Below, piece by piece: positions 1 to 7,825 of a stretch of DNA of 64,000 bases. How positions within the stretch are numbered: the first letter of the stretch is position 1; each line of letters opens with the position of its first letter. The notes under the pieces were generated by a model. That model saw only the letters and a program-made list of their open reading frames with translations. It was not told the origin of the DNA and did no database searches. A program made the position numbers and the translations under genes. This stretch comes from Limosilactobacillus panis (GTDB lineage: Bacteria; Bacillota; Bacilli; Lactobacillales; Lactobacillaceae), in NCBI RefSeq assembly GCF_019797825.1, contig NZ_CP081855.1, positions 1,860,001-1,924,000 on the forward strand, in the 5' to 3' direction.

Positions 1-175
1 TCATCCCGTATTCATTGACAAAGTGACTACTAGGATTATTTTGATACCGCTCCTTGGCCATTGCCAACATTTGGTTCCAAACAAAGCGATCGTTGCCAAA
101 CATCTGCCACAATTGTTCCCTTTGCTGGGCATTGGGATATAGGCGAAGTTTGATCCCCTTTATAACTTGTGCCAT
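1..175 (-). CDS. tnpB: IS200/IS605-type TnpB (OrfB) N-terminus, partial
   Basis: Reading the minus strand from the ATG at 173-175 gives an open frame that runs off the left edge (58 codons). It begins MAQVIKGIKLRLYPNAQQRE and continues with FGNDRFVWNQML. This is the N-terminal helix-turn-helix pattern of IS605 OrfB/TnpB proteins (K-x-RLYP, then a block of the form FG-x-x-RFV-x-N). TnpB proteins are RNA-guided nucleases of IS200/IS605 elements. The catalytic domain and any omega RNA would lie outside the window. No TnpA is seen upstream, so this may be a tnpB-only element. The family call rests on the N-terminus only. Confidence 0.75.
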   Translation of the reverse strand, partial: MAQVIKGIKLRLYPNAQQREQLWQMFGNDRFVWNQMLAMAKERYQNNPSSHFVNEYGM

Positions 176-415
176 TTTCACCACAATCTTTCATCATTGG
201 CCAGTCAACAAAGCTAATTAATATCTGAACACTACTCTCTGTTAAGAATATTATATCATACTCCAAAACGTATGTTCGATTGAAAGATTAAAAAATAGGC
301 AATTCATCACGTCCTTAAAAGAGCGTGTCTCCTTGCCCGTTTTCAAAAAAATCGGGGGGCAAGATAAATCTTAGCCTCCTACAAAAATATAAATATATTT
401 TTCAATGCTAGTAGT

Positions 416-598
416 TTAATGTTTTGCAGCCAGCTTGTCAATAACCTTATCTAGGAAAACATGTGTCCCGGTTATCTTATTATTTCCTCGGAAATAATCA
501 TGATTTCTCACTACCCGTCCATGCATAAACTCATGCAATTCTGCTATCCGTTTTTTCTTTGAAACACCCGGAATTAGGTAATCGTTAATATACAACAA
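416..598 (-). pseudogene. C-terminal gene remnant, function unknown
   Basis: A 60-codon open stretch ends in KVIDKLAAKH and reads like real coding sequence (KKKRIAELHEFMHGR). It has no ATG and no good ribosome site. Its only possible start is a TTG beside the 3' end of the reductase gene. A lone half of the intergenic motif GAGGCTGGGA lies at 608-617, which suggests a recombination junction that removed the rest of the gene. I do not recognise the family. It could also be a chance open frame. Confidence 0.3.
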
Positions 599-620
599 CG
601 TGACTATGAGGCTGGGATCT

Positions 621-1619
621 TTATTTATTAATCTTCATTGAGGAACTGTGCACGGCCATGTGTTTATCAGGATAAAGCTGCTTAGCAAGGGCCGTTACCG
701 CGGTCGGGGCCTCGCCAAATGCCGAAGCAATCAGGGCCGCCTTGCCCGGATAATTGACCCCGTCCCCAATCGCGTACACTCCATCCACGCTGGTTTTCAT
801 TGTCGAATCAACGTTAATCAGGTTGTGTTCACTGGCCAGGTCTAATGACCACTTTGTCAAGGCCGCGTTGTTGGATGTGAAACCATAGTTCACAATCAAC
901 TGGTCCACGTTTAAATCCTTGATTTCATCGCTCCGCCGCTTCTTTAAACTGAGCGTTACCGTCTGGTCGTCTTCAACCTGCATCTTCTTTGGCAGGTATG
1001 GAGTCAAGACCTTGACCTGGGACTGCTCCAGGCGGGTAATCGTGTGTTCAAGCCCCCGGAACTGGTCACGCCGATGGACCAAGCTAACCTCCTTAGCAAC
1101 GGGTTCTAGCATCAGGGCAATATCGATTGCGGAATCACCGCCCCCAAGGACCGCTACCCGCTGGTTACGGTAATCATCACGGTGTTGGACAAAGTAGTGT
1201 AGCTGGTGTCCCTCAGCCTCATCGGCACCGTCCAGGCTTAACCGCCGGGGAGTGAAGGCCCCATTACCCAAGGCGATGATCACTGCCTTGGAATGTGACT
1301 CCCGTTGACGGGACTTGATCGTAAAGGTCCCATCGTCTTCCTTGATGACGTCATCAACCGTCTCATTTAAAAACTGGTCAACTGGTGCCACCGCCATCTG
1401 TTGTTTTAGGCGGTCGACCAGTTCCTGGCCACTCACGCCGGGCATTCCCGCGACATCCCAAATCTGTTTTTCGGGATAGAGGGCGGCAACCTGGCCCCCT
1501 AACTGGGGAAGGCTCTCAATCAACTGGGCTTTTAATTCGTGCAAACCACAGTAGAAGGCAGCGAACATTCCTGCGGGCCCCCCACCGATTATCGTTACAT
1601 CATAACTTTGCTCTGCCAT
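621..1619 (-). CDS. Ferredoxin/flavodoxin--NADP(+) reductase, thioredoxin-reductase-like
   Basis: This 332-residue flavoprotein has an N-terminal FAD-binding motif (GGGPAGMFAAF, about residues 12-22) and a central NAD(P)-binding motif (GGGDSAIDIAL, about residue 158). A C-terminal block, AIGDGVNYPGKAALIASAFGE, closes the FAD site. It lacks the CxxC redox pair of true thioredoxin reductase, which places it with the YumC-type ferredoxin-NADP reductases that pass electrons between NADPH and ferredoxin or flavodoxin. Length is normal. AAGGAAA lies just upstream of the ATG at 1617-1619. It appears monocistronic and probably has a redox supply role in the cytosol. Confidence 0.88.
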   Translation of the reverse strand: MAEQSYDVTIIGGGPAGMFAAFYCGLHELKAQLIESLPQLGGQVAALYPEKQIWDVAGMPGVSGQELVDRLKQQMAVAPVDQFLNETVDDVIKEDDGTFTIKSRQRESHSKAVIIALGNGAFTPRRLSLDGADEAEGHQLHYFVQHRDDYRNQRVAVLGGGDSAIDIALMLEPVAKEVSLVHRRDQFRGLEHTITRLEQSQVKVLTPYLPKKMQVEDDQTVTLSLKKRRSDEIKDLNVDQLIVNYGFTSNNAALTKWSLDLASEHNLINVDSTMKTSVDGVYAIGDGVNYPGKAALIASAFGEAPTAVTALAKQLYPDKHMAVHSSSMKINK

Positions 1620-1758
1620 TAAGATTTCCTTTCATCTTTAGTGCTTACTATATTATAGCATTACCGGTATTAAGCAACTAATACCCCCTGAATGATTAAT
1701 TAATCATCACTGTACGTAAAAGGTTTGACGTGTTGATATAGCAATGTTAAACTTTTTG

Positions 1759-1772
1759 TAAAAGCGCTACCA
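1759..1772 (+). promoter_or_regulatory. Candidate cre (CcpA) site upstream of nucleoside hydrolase
   Basis: TAAAAGCGCTACCA has the AAAGCGCT core and near-palindromic form of catabolite-responsive elements. It differs from TGWAANCGNTNWCA at position 2. It sits about 85 bases before the nucleoside hydrolase start, so carbon-catabolite control of nucleoside salvage is a reasonable inference. Confidence 0.5.
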
Positions 1773-1854
1773 TCTTGATTGTTTTTGTCACTAAAGTACT
1801 TTAAGATGGAGTAGTAGATAAAATTTTTAGTTAACTTTTTGGAGGGACAAGATT

Positions 1855-2820
1855 ATGGCTAAAAGAAAAATGATTCTCGACTTAGATACTGGTGTCGATG
1901 ACTCCTTAGCAATCGCTTACGCTTTAGCTGACCCTGAAGTTGATCTGATTGGGATCGTTAGTTCATACGGTAACAACCTGCTGGACGTTTGTGCGCAAAA
2001 CAGCCTTAAGTTACTGGAACTGTTAGGGCACACTGATATTCCGGTATTCAAGGGGCTTCCCCACTCCAGCACATCTGACCACTTCGACGTAATGCAAGTT
2101 TCCAAGGATATTCACGGTAACAACGGGATTGGTGAGGTTGAACTGCCAGACCCACAACGTTCCGTTGAAGAAGAATCCGGGGTGGACTTCTACATTGACG
2201 CCGCCCACAAGTACGGCAAGGACCTGATTATTATCCCAACTGGTCCAATGACCAACCTGGCAGCCGCACTGAAGAAGGATCCTGAAATTGCCCACCTGAT
2301 TGGTAATGTTACCTTCATGGGTGGTGCCCTGACGGTTGACGGGAATGTTACCCCGGCCGCCGAAGCCAACATCAACCAGGATGCCAAGGCTGCTGATGAA
2401 GTCTTCAAGTCTGGCTTGCCATTAACTATGGTTGGCCTGGACGTCACCCTGCGGACCCTCTTGACTAAGAAGGAAACGCAACAATGGCGTGACCTCGGTA
2501 CCAAGGCTGGTAAGGCATACGCAGACATCACCGACTTCTATATTGATGCTTACTACAACCTCGACATTGATAAGCGTGGTTGTGCCCTCCACGACCCACT
2601 GGCAGTTGGTGTCGGCATTGACCCATCCTTCGTTCAAACGATCAGCCTGTTCATGCGTTGTGAATACGATCCGGACAGCCCATTCTACGGCCGGACGGTT
2701 GGTGACAACGCTAAGCTCAACGACCCGAACCCGAACGTCAAGGTGGCCGTCAACGTTGATAAGGAACGTTATTTGAAGGTCTTCATGGACCACCTGACCA
2801 ACCTGTTCAAGGAACACTAG
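1855..2820 (+). CDS. Ribonucleoside hydrolase (IunH/Rih family)
   Basis: The 321-residue protein starts MAKRKMILDLDTGVDDSLA. The DxDxGxDD calcium-binding signature (about residues 8-15) defines nucleoside N-ribohydrolases. Further matches are the asparagine block MGGALTVDGNVTPAAEANI and the C-terminal HDPLAV histidine/aspartate motif. The enzyme splits nucleosides into base and ribose in the cytosol, and ribose can then feed the phosphoketolase pathway. GGAGGG lies 9-14 bases before the ATG. A strong terminator follows directly, so this is a single-gene unit. Substrate range (purine or pyrimidine) cannot be read from sequence. Confidence 0.9.
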   Translation: MAKRKMILDLDTGVDDSLAIAYALADPEVDLIGIVSSYGNNLLDVCAQNSLKLLELLGHTDIPVFKGLPHSSTSDHFDVMQVSKDIHGNNGIGEVELPDPQRSVEEESGVDFYIDAAHKYGKDLIIIPTGPMTNLAAALKKDPEIAHLIGNVTFMGGALTVDGNVTPAAEANINQDAKAADEVFKSGLPLTMVGLDVTLRTLLTKKETQQWRDLGTKAGKAYADITDFYIDAYYNLDIDKRGCALHDPLAVGVGIDPSFVQTISLFMRCEYDPDSPFYGRTVGDNAKLNDPNPNVKVAVNVDKERYLKVFMDHLTNLFKEH

Positions 2821-2843
2821 GATAAATTTTTGACACTCCTTCA

Positions 2844-2877
2844 CCACCCTTCGTCTTATTACGGAGGGTGGCTTTTT
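2844..2877 (+). terminator. Intrinsic terminator of nucleoside hydrolase
   Basis: CCACCCT and AGGGTGG form a stem around a 14-base loop, followed by CTTTTTGT. The ISL3 element begins 15 bases further on. Confidence 0.8.
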
Positions 2878-2891
2878 GTATTAAATTATTT

Positions 2892-4380
2892 GGCTCTTCG
2901 TCAAGAAGTACTGATAAGATAAATTGAATAATTTCTAAGCAGCTCTTGCCTGACCCTGGACATGAGCTGTTTTATTATGCCAATTAATGGCGATATAAGA
3001 ATTCGGCAGGGAAATCAGGATACGAACGCGGAAGTGGAAGAAGTTACGAAAGCCATAGGCAGTCCGTTTGATAACTTTAATCTTATTGTTTGTACCCTCA
3101 ACGGGACCATTCGTGTAATGATCATATTTGAAGCTGGCGATGATTTCTTGACGATGGGTTCGCAGAGTGCGTTGGACCTTCTGAAACGCTTGGGGAAGCG
3201 CGGTCCATTTGATAGCTAATAGTTGGTTGAGAGCTGACTTACTCCGATGATTAACTGCTAAAATCAGGTCTTGGTAATATTGATAGGCCTGCTTAAGCTC
3301 GTCGTCGAAAGCTAATAAACGATGAATAACCTCAATATCAGTTAGCTGGGCGTAACCAAAATTGCGGCGGCGCCAAAAGTTATCATACTTGAGGAGTGCA
3401 CTAGGGGTTAAGAGCAGTTTCCAAAAATGTTTGAGAGCTCGCCATTGCCGGGAACTTTTTCCGGCACGGTTCATTACTTTAATCCTAGTTTGGTTCAGGG
3501 CACGGTAAGCTTGAGCTACGACATGGAAGTGGTCCGCGATAATTAAAGCATGCGGAAATAGCTCTTGAATCAAGCGGCGGTAAGGAGTATAGAGATCGAC
3601 CGTAACAGTTTGAACCGCTAAACGAGCGCGGTGACTATAACGCAGGAAGTAATTGCGAAGAAAGCTACTCCGGCGTGAAAGAATGATATCGAGCGTTCGA
3701 TGGTTCTCAATGTTTACGAGAATCATGCTCATTCCGCTGGGCGCAAAGCGACCAGAATGAAAGTCATCGAAGGCAATATGACGGGGAAGCCAATGGTAGT
3801 TAGGCTTAAAGACATGATCAAGGTGATTAATTACGCGCCTGACGGTCCAGCCCGAAACAGAAAAATCATCGGCGATATCAGTTTGGGATTCATTCTTAAC
3901 CAGTTGCATCATAATGCGTTGCTTAATACTCGTGGCGATATGGTGACGATATTGGACATCCTCGACCGGAGCTAATTTCGTCACTGTTTGTGGACATTGA
4001 GGAGAAGCTGGGCAAATATACTTCTGCTTTTTAATCGACCAAACAGTCGGCTTGTAATGAAGGTCTGCCCCATGATAGTTAACGATTTTAATGCCATTCT
4101 TGTACATTAGCCGGCCACAATGAGGACAATGCATGGGGTAGGATTGAACAAGATGGACCACAATATAATCGCCGTGATCGGCAATCGAGTCTTCTTTAGT
4201 ATTGGTATCAAGTTCAAGATGAGTGTCTTTAATTCCGAGAGCAGTTCTGATAGAATTATCCATGAAAGATGGTCCTTTCTTAAACGAAGACGGGGGTCAG
4301 CCATCTTTCGTTTTTTATTTTAAATTTAAACCAAAATAAGCACTGATGTTAAATCCATCAGTACTTAAAATTGTAGAACC
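2892..4380 (-). mobile_element. ISL3-family insertion sequence, copy A
   Basis: The element is 1489 bp. Its ends are related inverted repeats: GGCTCTTCGTCAAGAAGTAC at the left and, read inward on the other strand, GGTTCTACAATTTTAAGTAC at the right. It is flanked by a perfect 8-bp target duplication AATTATTT (2884-2891 and 4381-4388), the length expected for ISL3. It lies between a terminator and the promoter of the trpX-like leader. A second copy with an identical transposase sits at 15373-16861 in reverse orientation. Confidence 0.93.
2935..4263 (-). CDS. ISL3-family transposase (copy A)
   Basis: The 442-residue protein has an N-terminal zinc-ribbon-like block (MHCPHCGRLM, residues about 44-53, then a CPASPQCP cysteine pair). 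A helix-turn-helix follows (TDIADDFSVSGWTVRRV), then the DDE domain of ISL3 transposases, with AFDDFHS, LIIADHFHVV and the C-terminal NGPVEGTNNKIKVIKR carrying the catalytic glutamate. Length is normal and the frame intact, so it is probably active. It is identical to the protein at 15490-16818. Translation begins at the ATG after AAAGGA on the minus strand. Confidence 0.93.
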   Translation of the reverse strand: MDNSIRTALGIKDTHLELDTNTKEDSIADHGDYIVVHLVQSYPMHCPHCGRLMYKNGIKIVNYHGADLHYKPTVWSIKKQKYICPASPQCPQTVTKLAPVEDVQYRHHIATSIKQRIMMQLVKNESQTDIADDFSVSGWTVRRVINHLDHVFKPNYHWLPRHIAFDDFHSGRFAPSGMSMILVNIENHRTLDIILSRRSSFLRNYFLRYSHRARLAVQTVTVDLYTPYRRLIQELFPHALIIADHFHVVAQAYRALNQTRIKVMNRAGKSSRQWRALKHFWKLLLTPSALLKYDNFWRRRNFGYAQLTDIEVIHRLLAFDDELKQAYQYYQDLILAVNHRSKSALNQLLAIKWTALPQAFQKVQRTLRTHRQEIIASFKYDHYTNGPVEGTNNKIKVIKRTAYGFRNFFHFRVRILISLPNSYIAINWHNKTAHVQGQARAA

Positions 4381-4399
4381 AATTATTTTAATATTTCTC

Positions 4400-4428
4400 T
4401 TGCCATTTACTAATTTACCTGTTATGAT
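4400..4428 (+). promoter_or_regulatory. Sigma-A promoter of the trpX-like leader
   Basis: TTGCCA (4400-4405) and TATGAT (4423-4428) are 17 bases apart, a near-consensus promoter. It starts only 11 bases beyond the ISL3 target duplication, so the element just missed it. Confidence 0.8.
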
Positions 4429-4460
4429 ACAAGCAAGTTAAAACAAAGGAGAAAGTATTC

Positions 4461-4505
4461 ATGAGTTTCCGCTTCACACAATTGAATAATTGGCAAAGCC
4501 GGTAA
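4461..4505 (+). CDS. Putative 14-residue leader peptide
   Basis: A short frame encodes MSFRFTQLNNWQSR and is preceded by AAAGGAG with a 9-base gap to the ATG, a convincing ribosome site. It lies just downstream of the promoter and its last codons (AGC CGG TAA) overlap the outer arm of the first terminator. The single Trp codon is fourth from the end and the downstream gene is of the TrpX type, so tryptophan-dependent attenuation is possible. One Trp codon is few for a classical attenuator. No T-box consensus was seen. Confidence 0.5.
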   Translation: MSFRFTQLNNWQSR

Positions 4506-4569
4506 CTCAGAATGGCCGTCTATACAGATGCGTTCTGGGTTTTGCAGAATGCATCTGTACCGGCTTTTT
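4497..4569 (+). terminator. Leader terminator 1 (possible attenuator)
   Basis: ACAGATGCGTTCTG (4524-4537) pairs with CAGAATGCATCTGT (4545-4558). The adjacent ACCGGCT (4559-4565) can pair either with AGCCGGT (4497-4503, overlapping the leader-peptide stop) or with nearby GGCCG. CTTTTTAA follows. The alternative outer pairings suggest ribosome position could matter. Confidence 0.7.
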
Positions 4570-4581
4570 AAGGAACCAATT

Positions 4582-4617
4582 AAGCCCGTACGGATTTTCC
4601 ACGTACGGGCTTTTCCT
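4582..4617 (+). terminator. Leader terminator 2
   Basis: AAGCCCGTACG (4582-4592) and CGTACGGGCTT (4602-4612) form a perfect 11-bp stem followed by TTCC. It lies in tandem behind terminator 1 and still upstream of the trpX-like gene. Confidence 0.75.
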
Positions 4618-4631
4618 TTCGCGCAAAAAAG

Positions 4632-4665
4632 AGGAGCCCCCACCGTGGAGCTCCTTTTAATTTTT
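4632..4665 (+). terminator. Leader terminator 3
   Basis: AGGAGC (4632-4637) pairs with GCTCCT (4650-4655), followed by TTTAATTTTT. The structural-gene ribosome site AAGAAAGG comes only about ten bases later. Confidence 0.6.
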
Positions 4666-4685
4666 ACAAGAAAGGTTGATTCATT

Positions 4686-5669
4686 ATGAAACGAATTATC
4701 ACAATCATCATTACTTTAGTTGTTGTTCTCGGTGGCTACCTTGGCTTTTCCAAGGCCCAGCAAAATCGCCGTCCAGTTGTCGGCGTCCTGACCATGATGC
4801 ACCACCCCGCCCTCGACCAAATCTACAAGGGCTTCGTTGCGGGGCTCGCTGCGGAAGGCTACCATAACGGCAAGAACATCAAGATTGAGTATCAGAACGC
4901 CAATGGGGACCAGTCCAACCTCAACCAGATGGCCAATAAGTTGATCAACGACCACGCCAAGGTTGTGATGGGAATTACCACCCCTGCCGCCCAATCATTA
5001 GCCAACGCTACCAAAGACACCCCGGTCCTGATGGGCGGTATCGGAGACCCGGTTGGTTCACGGCTCGTTAAAAGCATGAAACACCCGGGAGGCAACGTCA
5101 CCGGGGTCCAGTCCGATAACCCTGTTCGCCAGCAACTTGCCCTGGCCAAGCGCTTTCTTCCTCACGCTAAGCAGCTCGGCTTAATCTACACCTCAAGCGA
5201 CCCCTCAGCAGAACACCAGGCTAAGCAAATGGAAGCCGCTGCCAAGCAGCTCAACATCAAGTTAAAGGTGGCCACAATTGCCAACTCCAATGACCTTAAC
5301 CAGGTTTCGCAAAGCCTGCTCAGCCACGTCGATGGGGTAATGGTCCCGTGTGACAACACCATCGCCGGTTCAATGAAGGTCCTCGTTAAAAACGCTGATG
5401 CCGTCAATAAGCCGGTCTTCCCCGGTGCAGATACCATGGTGAAGGATGGCGGAGTCGCCTCAATCAGCCTCGACCAGTACGGGATGGGGAAAGCAACCGG
5501 GAAAATGGCAGCGCAGATTCTTAAGGGAAAGCGGCCCCAGGACATGGCGGTTGACGACTACCACCACGGCAAACCAGTCCTTAACCTGAAGCAGGCCCAC
5601 AAGCTCGGTCTTAAGGTGCCCGCCGGTTTTACTAAGGATGCCCAAGAACACGGCCAAGTTATTAAATAA
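4686..5669 (+). CDS. ABC transporter substrate-binding protein, TrpX/YtrX-like (orphan)
   Basis: The 327-residue protein belongs to the ABC_sub_bind (TrpX) family. It has an N-terminal hydrophobic segment (residues 4-20), then PVVGVLTMMHHPALDQIYKG, the early domain of this family, and a central TPAAQSLANATKDTPVLMGG. Relatives bind aromatic amino acids such as tryptophan or tyrosine outside the membrane for TrpYZ transporters. There is no lipobox cysteine after the hydrophobic segment, so it may be membrane-anchored by that segment or released. No permease or ATPase partner is adjacent. It abuts the convergent TSUP gene with no intergenic base. Three terminators precede it. Confidence 0.8.
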   Translation: MKRIITIIITLVVVLGGYLGFSKAQQNRRPVVGVLTMMHHPALDQIYKGFVAGLAAEGYHNGKNIKIEYQNANGDQSNLNQMANKLINDHAKVVMGITTPAAQSLANATKDTPVLMGGIGDPVGSRLVKSMKHPGGNVTGVQSDNPVRQQLALAKRFLPHAKQLGLIYTSSDPSAEHQAKQMEAAAKQLNIKLKVATIANSNDLNQVSQSLLSHVDGVMVPCDNTIAGSMKVLVKNADAVNKPVFPGADTMVKDGGVASISLDQYGMGKATGKMAAQILKGKRPQDMAVDDYHHGKPVLNLKQAHKLGLKVPAGFTKDAQEHGQVIK

Positions 5670-6455
5670 CTAGAGAAAGTTCCGGACCAGCAAAGAAACT
5701 GCTAAAACGAGGGACCCTAGCCCGACGAGAACTTGCATTAAGCGGCCGGGAAGGTGGCGGACAATTACCGGCCCCAGGGCTCCACCAAGAATATTTCCCA
5801 GGAAAAGGGGGATAATGTAACTCCATTCAATGGTGGTTTCAAAGGCAAAGATGGCAACTGAAATGGTGTTTGTGACGGTCATGGCCACGTTCTTGAGGGC
5901 GTTATTGACCGCAAACGACTTCTGCCGGTTAACCACCGACAAAAGGGTCAGCATTAGGACACCCGCACCGGCGTTAAAGTAGCCAGCGTAGACACCGACA
6001 ATGAAGACCCCAATGGCGGTTAAGACGGTGTATAGGCGGGACCGCTTCAAAGAACGACTATCCGCGGCCATTTCGCCCGTTGCTTGCCGCGCCCGGTGAG
6101 GGAAAAGCAGGATAATTCCGGCAATAGCAATGCAGAAAGGAACTAACTCCTGAAATAATTTCCCGGGTAATGCGAACAAAAGTAGGGCCCCAATGATGGC
6201 ACCCACAAGTACCAGGGGAATAATCATCCACATCTGCTTGCGGTCTTTTTGCAACTCCTTACTCGAAGCCACGATAGAGCTATAAGCGCTCCCGATTGTT
6301 GACCAGGCACTGGTTACGTTGGCGATTACCGGCGGAAGTCCCATCATCAGCAACGATGGGTACGAGATCAAGGACGCCAGCCCCGCCGCGGCACTGACAA
6401 TCCCGGATAGGATTCCGATAACAACCATAACAATAAAAAAGGTGATTCCAGACAT
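5670..6455 (-). CDS. Sulfite exporter TauE/SafE (TSUP) family membrane protein
   Basis: The protein starts MSGITFFIVMVVIGILSGIV, about 261 residues with some eight membrane segments. The glycine-rich N-terminal repeat (SAAAGLASLISYPSLLMMG) and its second-half counterpart (YAGYFNAGAGVLMLTLL) are the duplicated TSUP signature. Family members export sulfite, sulfoacetate or similar anions; the substrate here is unknown. The ATG at 6453-6455 is chosen because GAGGAGGGAACT lies just before it; a longer in-frame extension reads into the IS30 end. The IS30 element, only 25 bases upstream, probably separates the gene from its own promoter. Confidence 0.82.
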   Translation of the reverse strand: MSGITFFIVMVVIGILSGIVSAAAGLASLISYPSLLMMGLPPVIANVTSAWSTIGSAYSSIVASSKELQKDRKQMWMIIPLVLVGAIIGALLLFALPGKLFQELVPFCIAIAGIILLFPHRARQATGEMAADSRSLKRSRLYTVLTAIGVFIVGVYAGYFNAGAGVLMLTLLSVVNRQKSFAVNNALKNVAMTVTNTISVAIFAFETTIEWSYIIPLFLGNILGGALGPVIVRHLPGRLMQVLVGLGSLVLAVSLLVRNFL

Positions 6456-6480
6456 AGTTCCCTCCTCTTCTTTTTTCAAA

Positions 6481-7534
6481 GGCAGATTGCAAGAAATAAC
6501 TTGAACGAATTTAGTGACGTAGATTAAGCAAGAAGATCTCAATTGGTGTATGCCAATTAAGACATTTAAGTGGCCGGGAATTCAAATACCAATTAATTTG
6601 AATCAGCTTGTGATCGCTTAACTCATCAATGGCTTGGCCCTTGGGAATAAAGCGTCGTAAAACTCGGTTACGGTTCTCATTACTGCCGCGTTCATGTGGT
6701 GAATAAGCATGAGCAAAATAAACCGGAGTACCAGTTCGCTGCTCAATTGCCTGGTAGTTAGCGAACTCTTTACCATGATCTACGGTAAGCGTCTTGAGCT
6801 TGTCTTGAAGTTGACTAGCTAGTTCAAGTACGGCTTGAGTCATGGACTGACTGTCGCGACCATGGAGCCGTTTAACAATTGTCAGGCGACTCTTACGCTC
6901 CACAAAAGTAGCCACAGCTTGGCCTTTACGTTTGCCAGAAAGTACGGTATCAGCTTCAAAGTGGCCGAATTCCTGGCGAGTTTCGACTTTATGAGAACGC
7001 TCCTCAATGGAGCGGCCGTGACTGAACGTACCACGCTTTTCTTTAGCACGATGACGACGAATCCCATGATCAGGCAAATCGGGTAACTGTACATCAAGCC
7101 ATCCTTGATCAATCCAGTTATAGACCGTCTTGTAGGCAATTCCAACTACATGGGCAACTTGTTCAGGGGACCACTTCTGGACTTGAATCTTTTCCTCGAT
7201 CAAGTGTTTAAGGTTTTTAGTGAGCGAAGACTTCCGCCCCCGTTGACTAACCTTGCATTCAAAGTCAGTTTGCGCTAGCTCAGCCCGGTACTCACTATTT
7301 AGCCGGTGAAGTTCGTTAAAGATGGTGGTCTTACTAAAGCCTAAGTAGTTAGCGATGTATCGCAAGGAACGTCCTTCATTATGAAGCGTTTCAATGACAA
7401 CACGGTTCTGGAATGATAAAATAGTGGTGCTCATCAAGGTCCTTCTTTCTAATGGATTGTACGGTAACACCATTAAAGACCTTGATGGGTTTTTCTGTCC
7501 ACTTAAATGTTCAACTTAAATTTTACAATCTGCC
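6481..7534 (-). mobile_element. IS30-family insertion sequence
   Basis: The element is 1054 bp. Its ends are imperfect inverted repeats beginning GGCAGATTG, with AACTTGAAC and TTTAGTG (left) matched by AAGTTGAAC and TTTAAGTG (right). It is flanked by the direct repeat CAAA (6477-6480 and 7535-7538), a target duplication of about the size IS30 elements make. It sits between the TSUP gene and the thiamine promoter region. Confidence 0.9.
6511..7434 (-). CDS. IS30-family transposase
   Basis: The 307-residue transposase runs from MSTTILSFQNRVVIETL, with AAAGGA upstream. An N-terminal helix-turn-helix (RSLRYIANYLGFSKTTIFNEL) is followed by the IS30 DDE domain. The catalytic residues are visible as D in HFEADTV, D in LTVDHGKEF and E in PHERGSNENRNR. 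Length is a little short of typical IS30 transposases but no frame break is seen, so it is likely functional. A longer start 13 codons upstream lacks a ribosome site. Confidence 0.92.
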   Translation of the reverse strand: MSTTILSFQNRVVIETLHNEGRSLRYIANYLGFSKTTIFNELHRLNSEYRAELAQTDFECKVSQRGRKSSLTKNLKHLIEEKIQVQKWSPEQVAHVVGIAYKTVYNWIDQGWLDVQLPDLPDHGIRRHRAKEKRGTFSHGRSIEERSHKVETRQEFGHFEADTVLSGKRKGQAVATFVERKSRLTIVKRLHGRDSQSMTQAVLELASQLQDKLKTLTVDHGKEFANYQAIEQRTGTPVYFAHAYSPHERGSNENRNRVLRRFIPKGQAIDELSDHKLIQINWYLNSRPLKCLNWHTPIEIFLLNLRH

Positions 7535-7589
7535 CAAAACATTTTTTATTGTACGCTCCTTCACCAATAATCTGAATAATTTTGCCCAT

Positions 7590-7618
7590 TTGAATTCTTT
7601 TTCTTTCTTAGTTATAAT
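7590..7618 (+). promoter_or_regulatory. Promoter of the thiamine transport operon
   Basis: TTGAAT (7590-7595) and TATAAT (7613-7618) are separated by 17 bases. The THI-box follows about 20 bases later. Confidence 0.8.
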
Positions 7619-7634
7619 CATTGGTGAGATTAAT

Positions 7635-7715
7635 ACGATGTCTGGGGTGCCAATTGGCTGAGATAATACCCATTGAACCTGACCTGGATAACACCAGCGG
7701 AGGAAGATTCGGTAA
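7635..7715 (+). ncRNA. TPP riboswitch (THI-box)
   Basis: The conserved TPP aptamer elements are present in order: GGGGTGC, GGCTGAGATAATACCC, GAACCTGACCTGGATAA and CCAGCGGAGGAA. These match the THI-element consensus almost exactly. It lies between a good promoter and a terminator in front of ykoE, so thiamine pyrophosphate is expected to shut off transcription of the uptake operon. Confidence 0.96.
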
Positions 7716-7742
7716 GATCAAATCAACGATGCGTTTAATGAC

Positions 7743-7778
7743 GTCCCAGATGCTTTGTGCATTGCGGGACTTTTATTT
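7743..7778 (+). terminator. Expression-platform terminator of the TPP riboswitch
   Basis: GTCCCAGATGC and GCATTGCGGGAC form a strong stem followed by TTTTATTTTA. It is placed between the aptamer and ykoE, as expected for transcriptional attenuation. Confidence 0.85.
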
Positions 7779-7825
7779 TACCTAAGACCGCCTTAATCTT
7801 AATACTTTCAAGGAGCAGTCTTATT

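Noticed and set aside
36-266. 76-codon minus-strand frame
   Set aside because: It is out of frame with the clear TnpB N-terminus in the same DNA and has no ribosome site or recognisable composition.
7635-7715. Riboswitch control of the TSUP gene by the THI-box
   Set aside because: The aptamer is on the plus strand and leads into ykoE; the TSUP gene lies on the other strand beyond an IS30 element.
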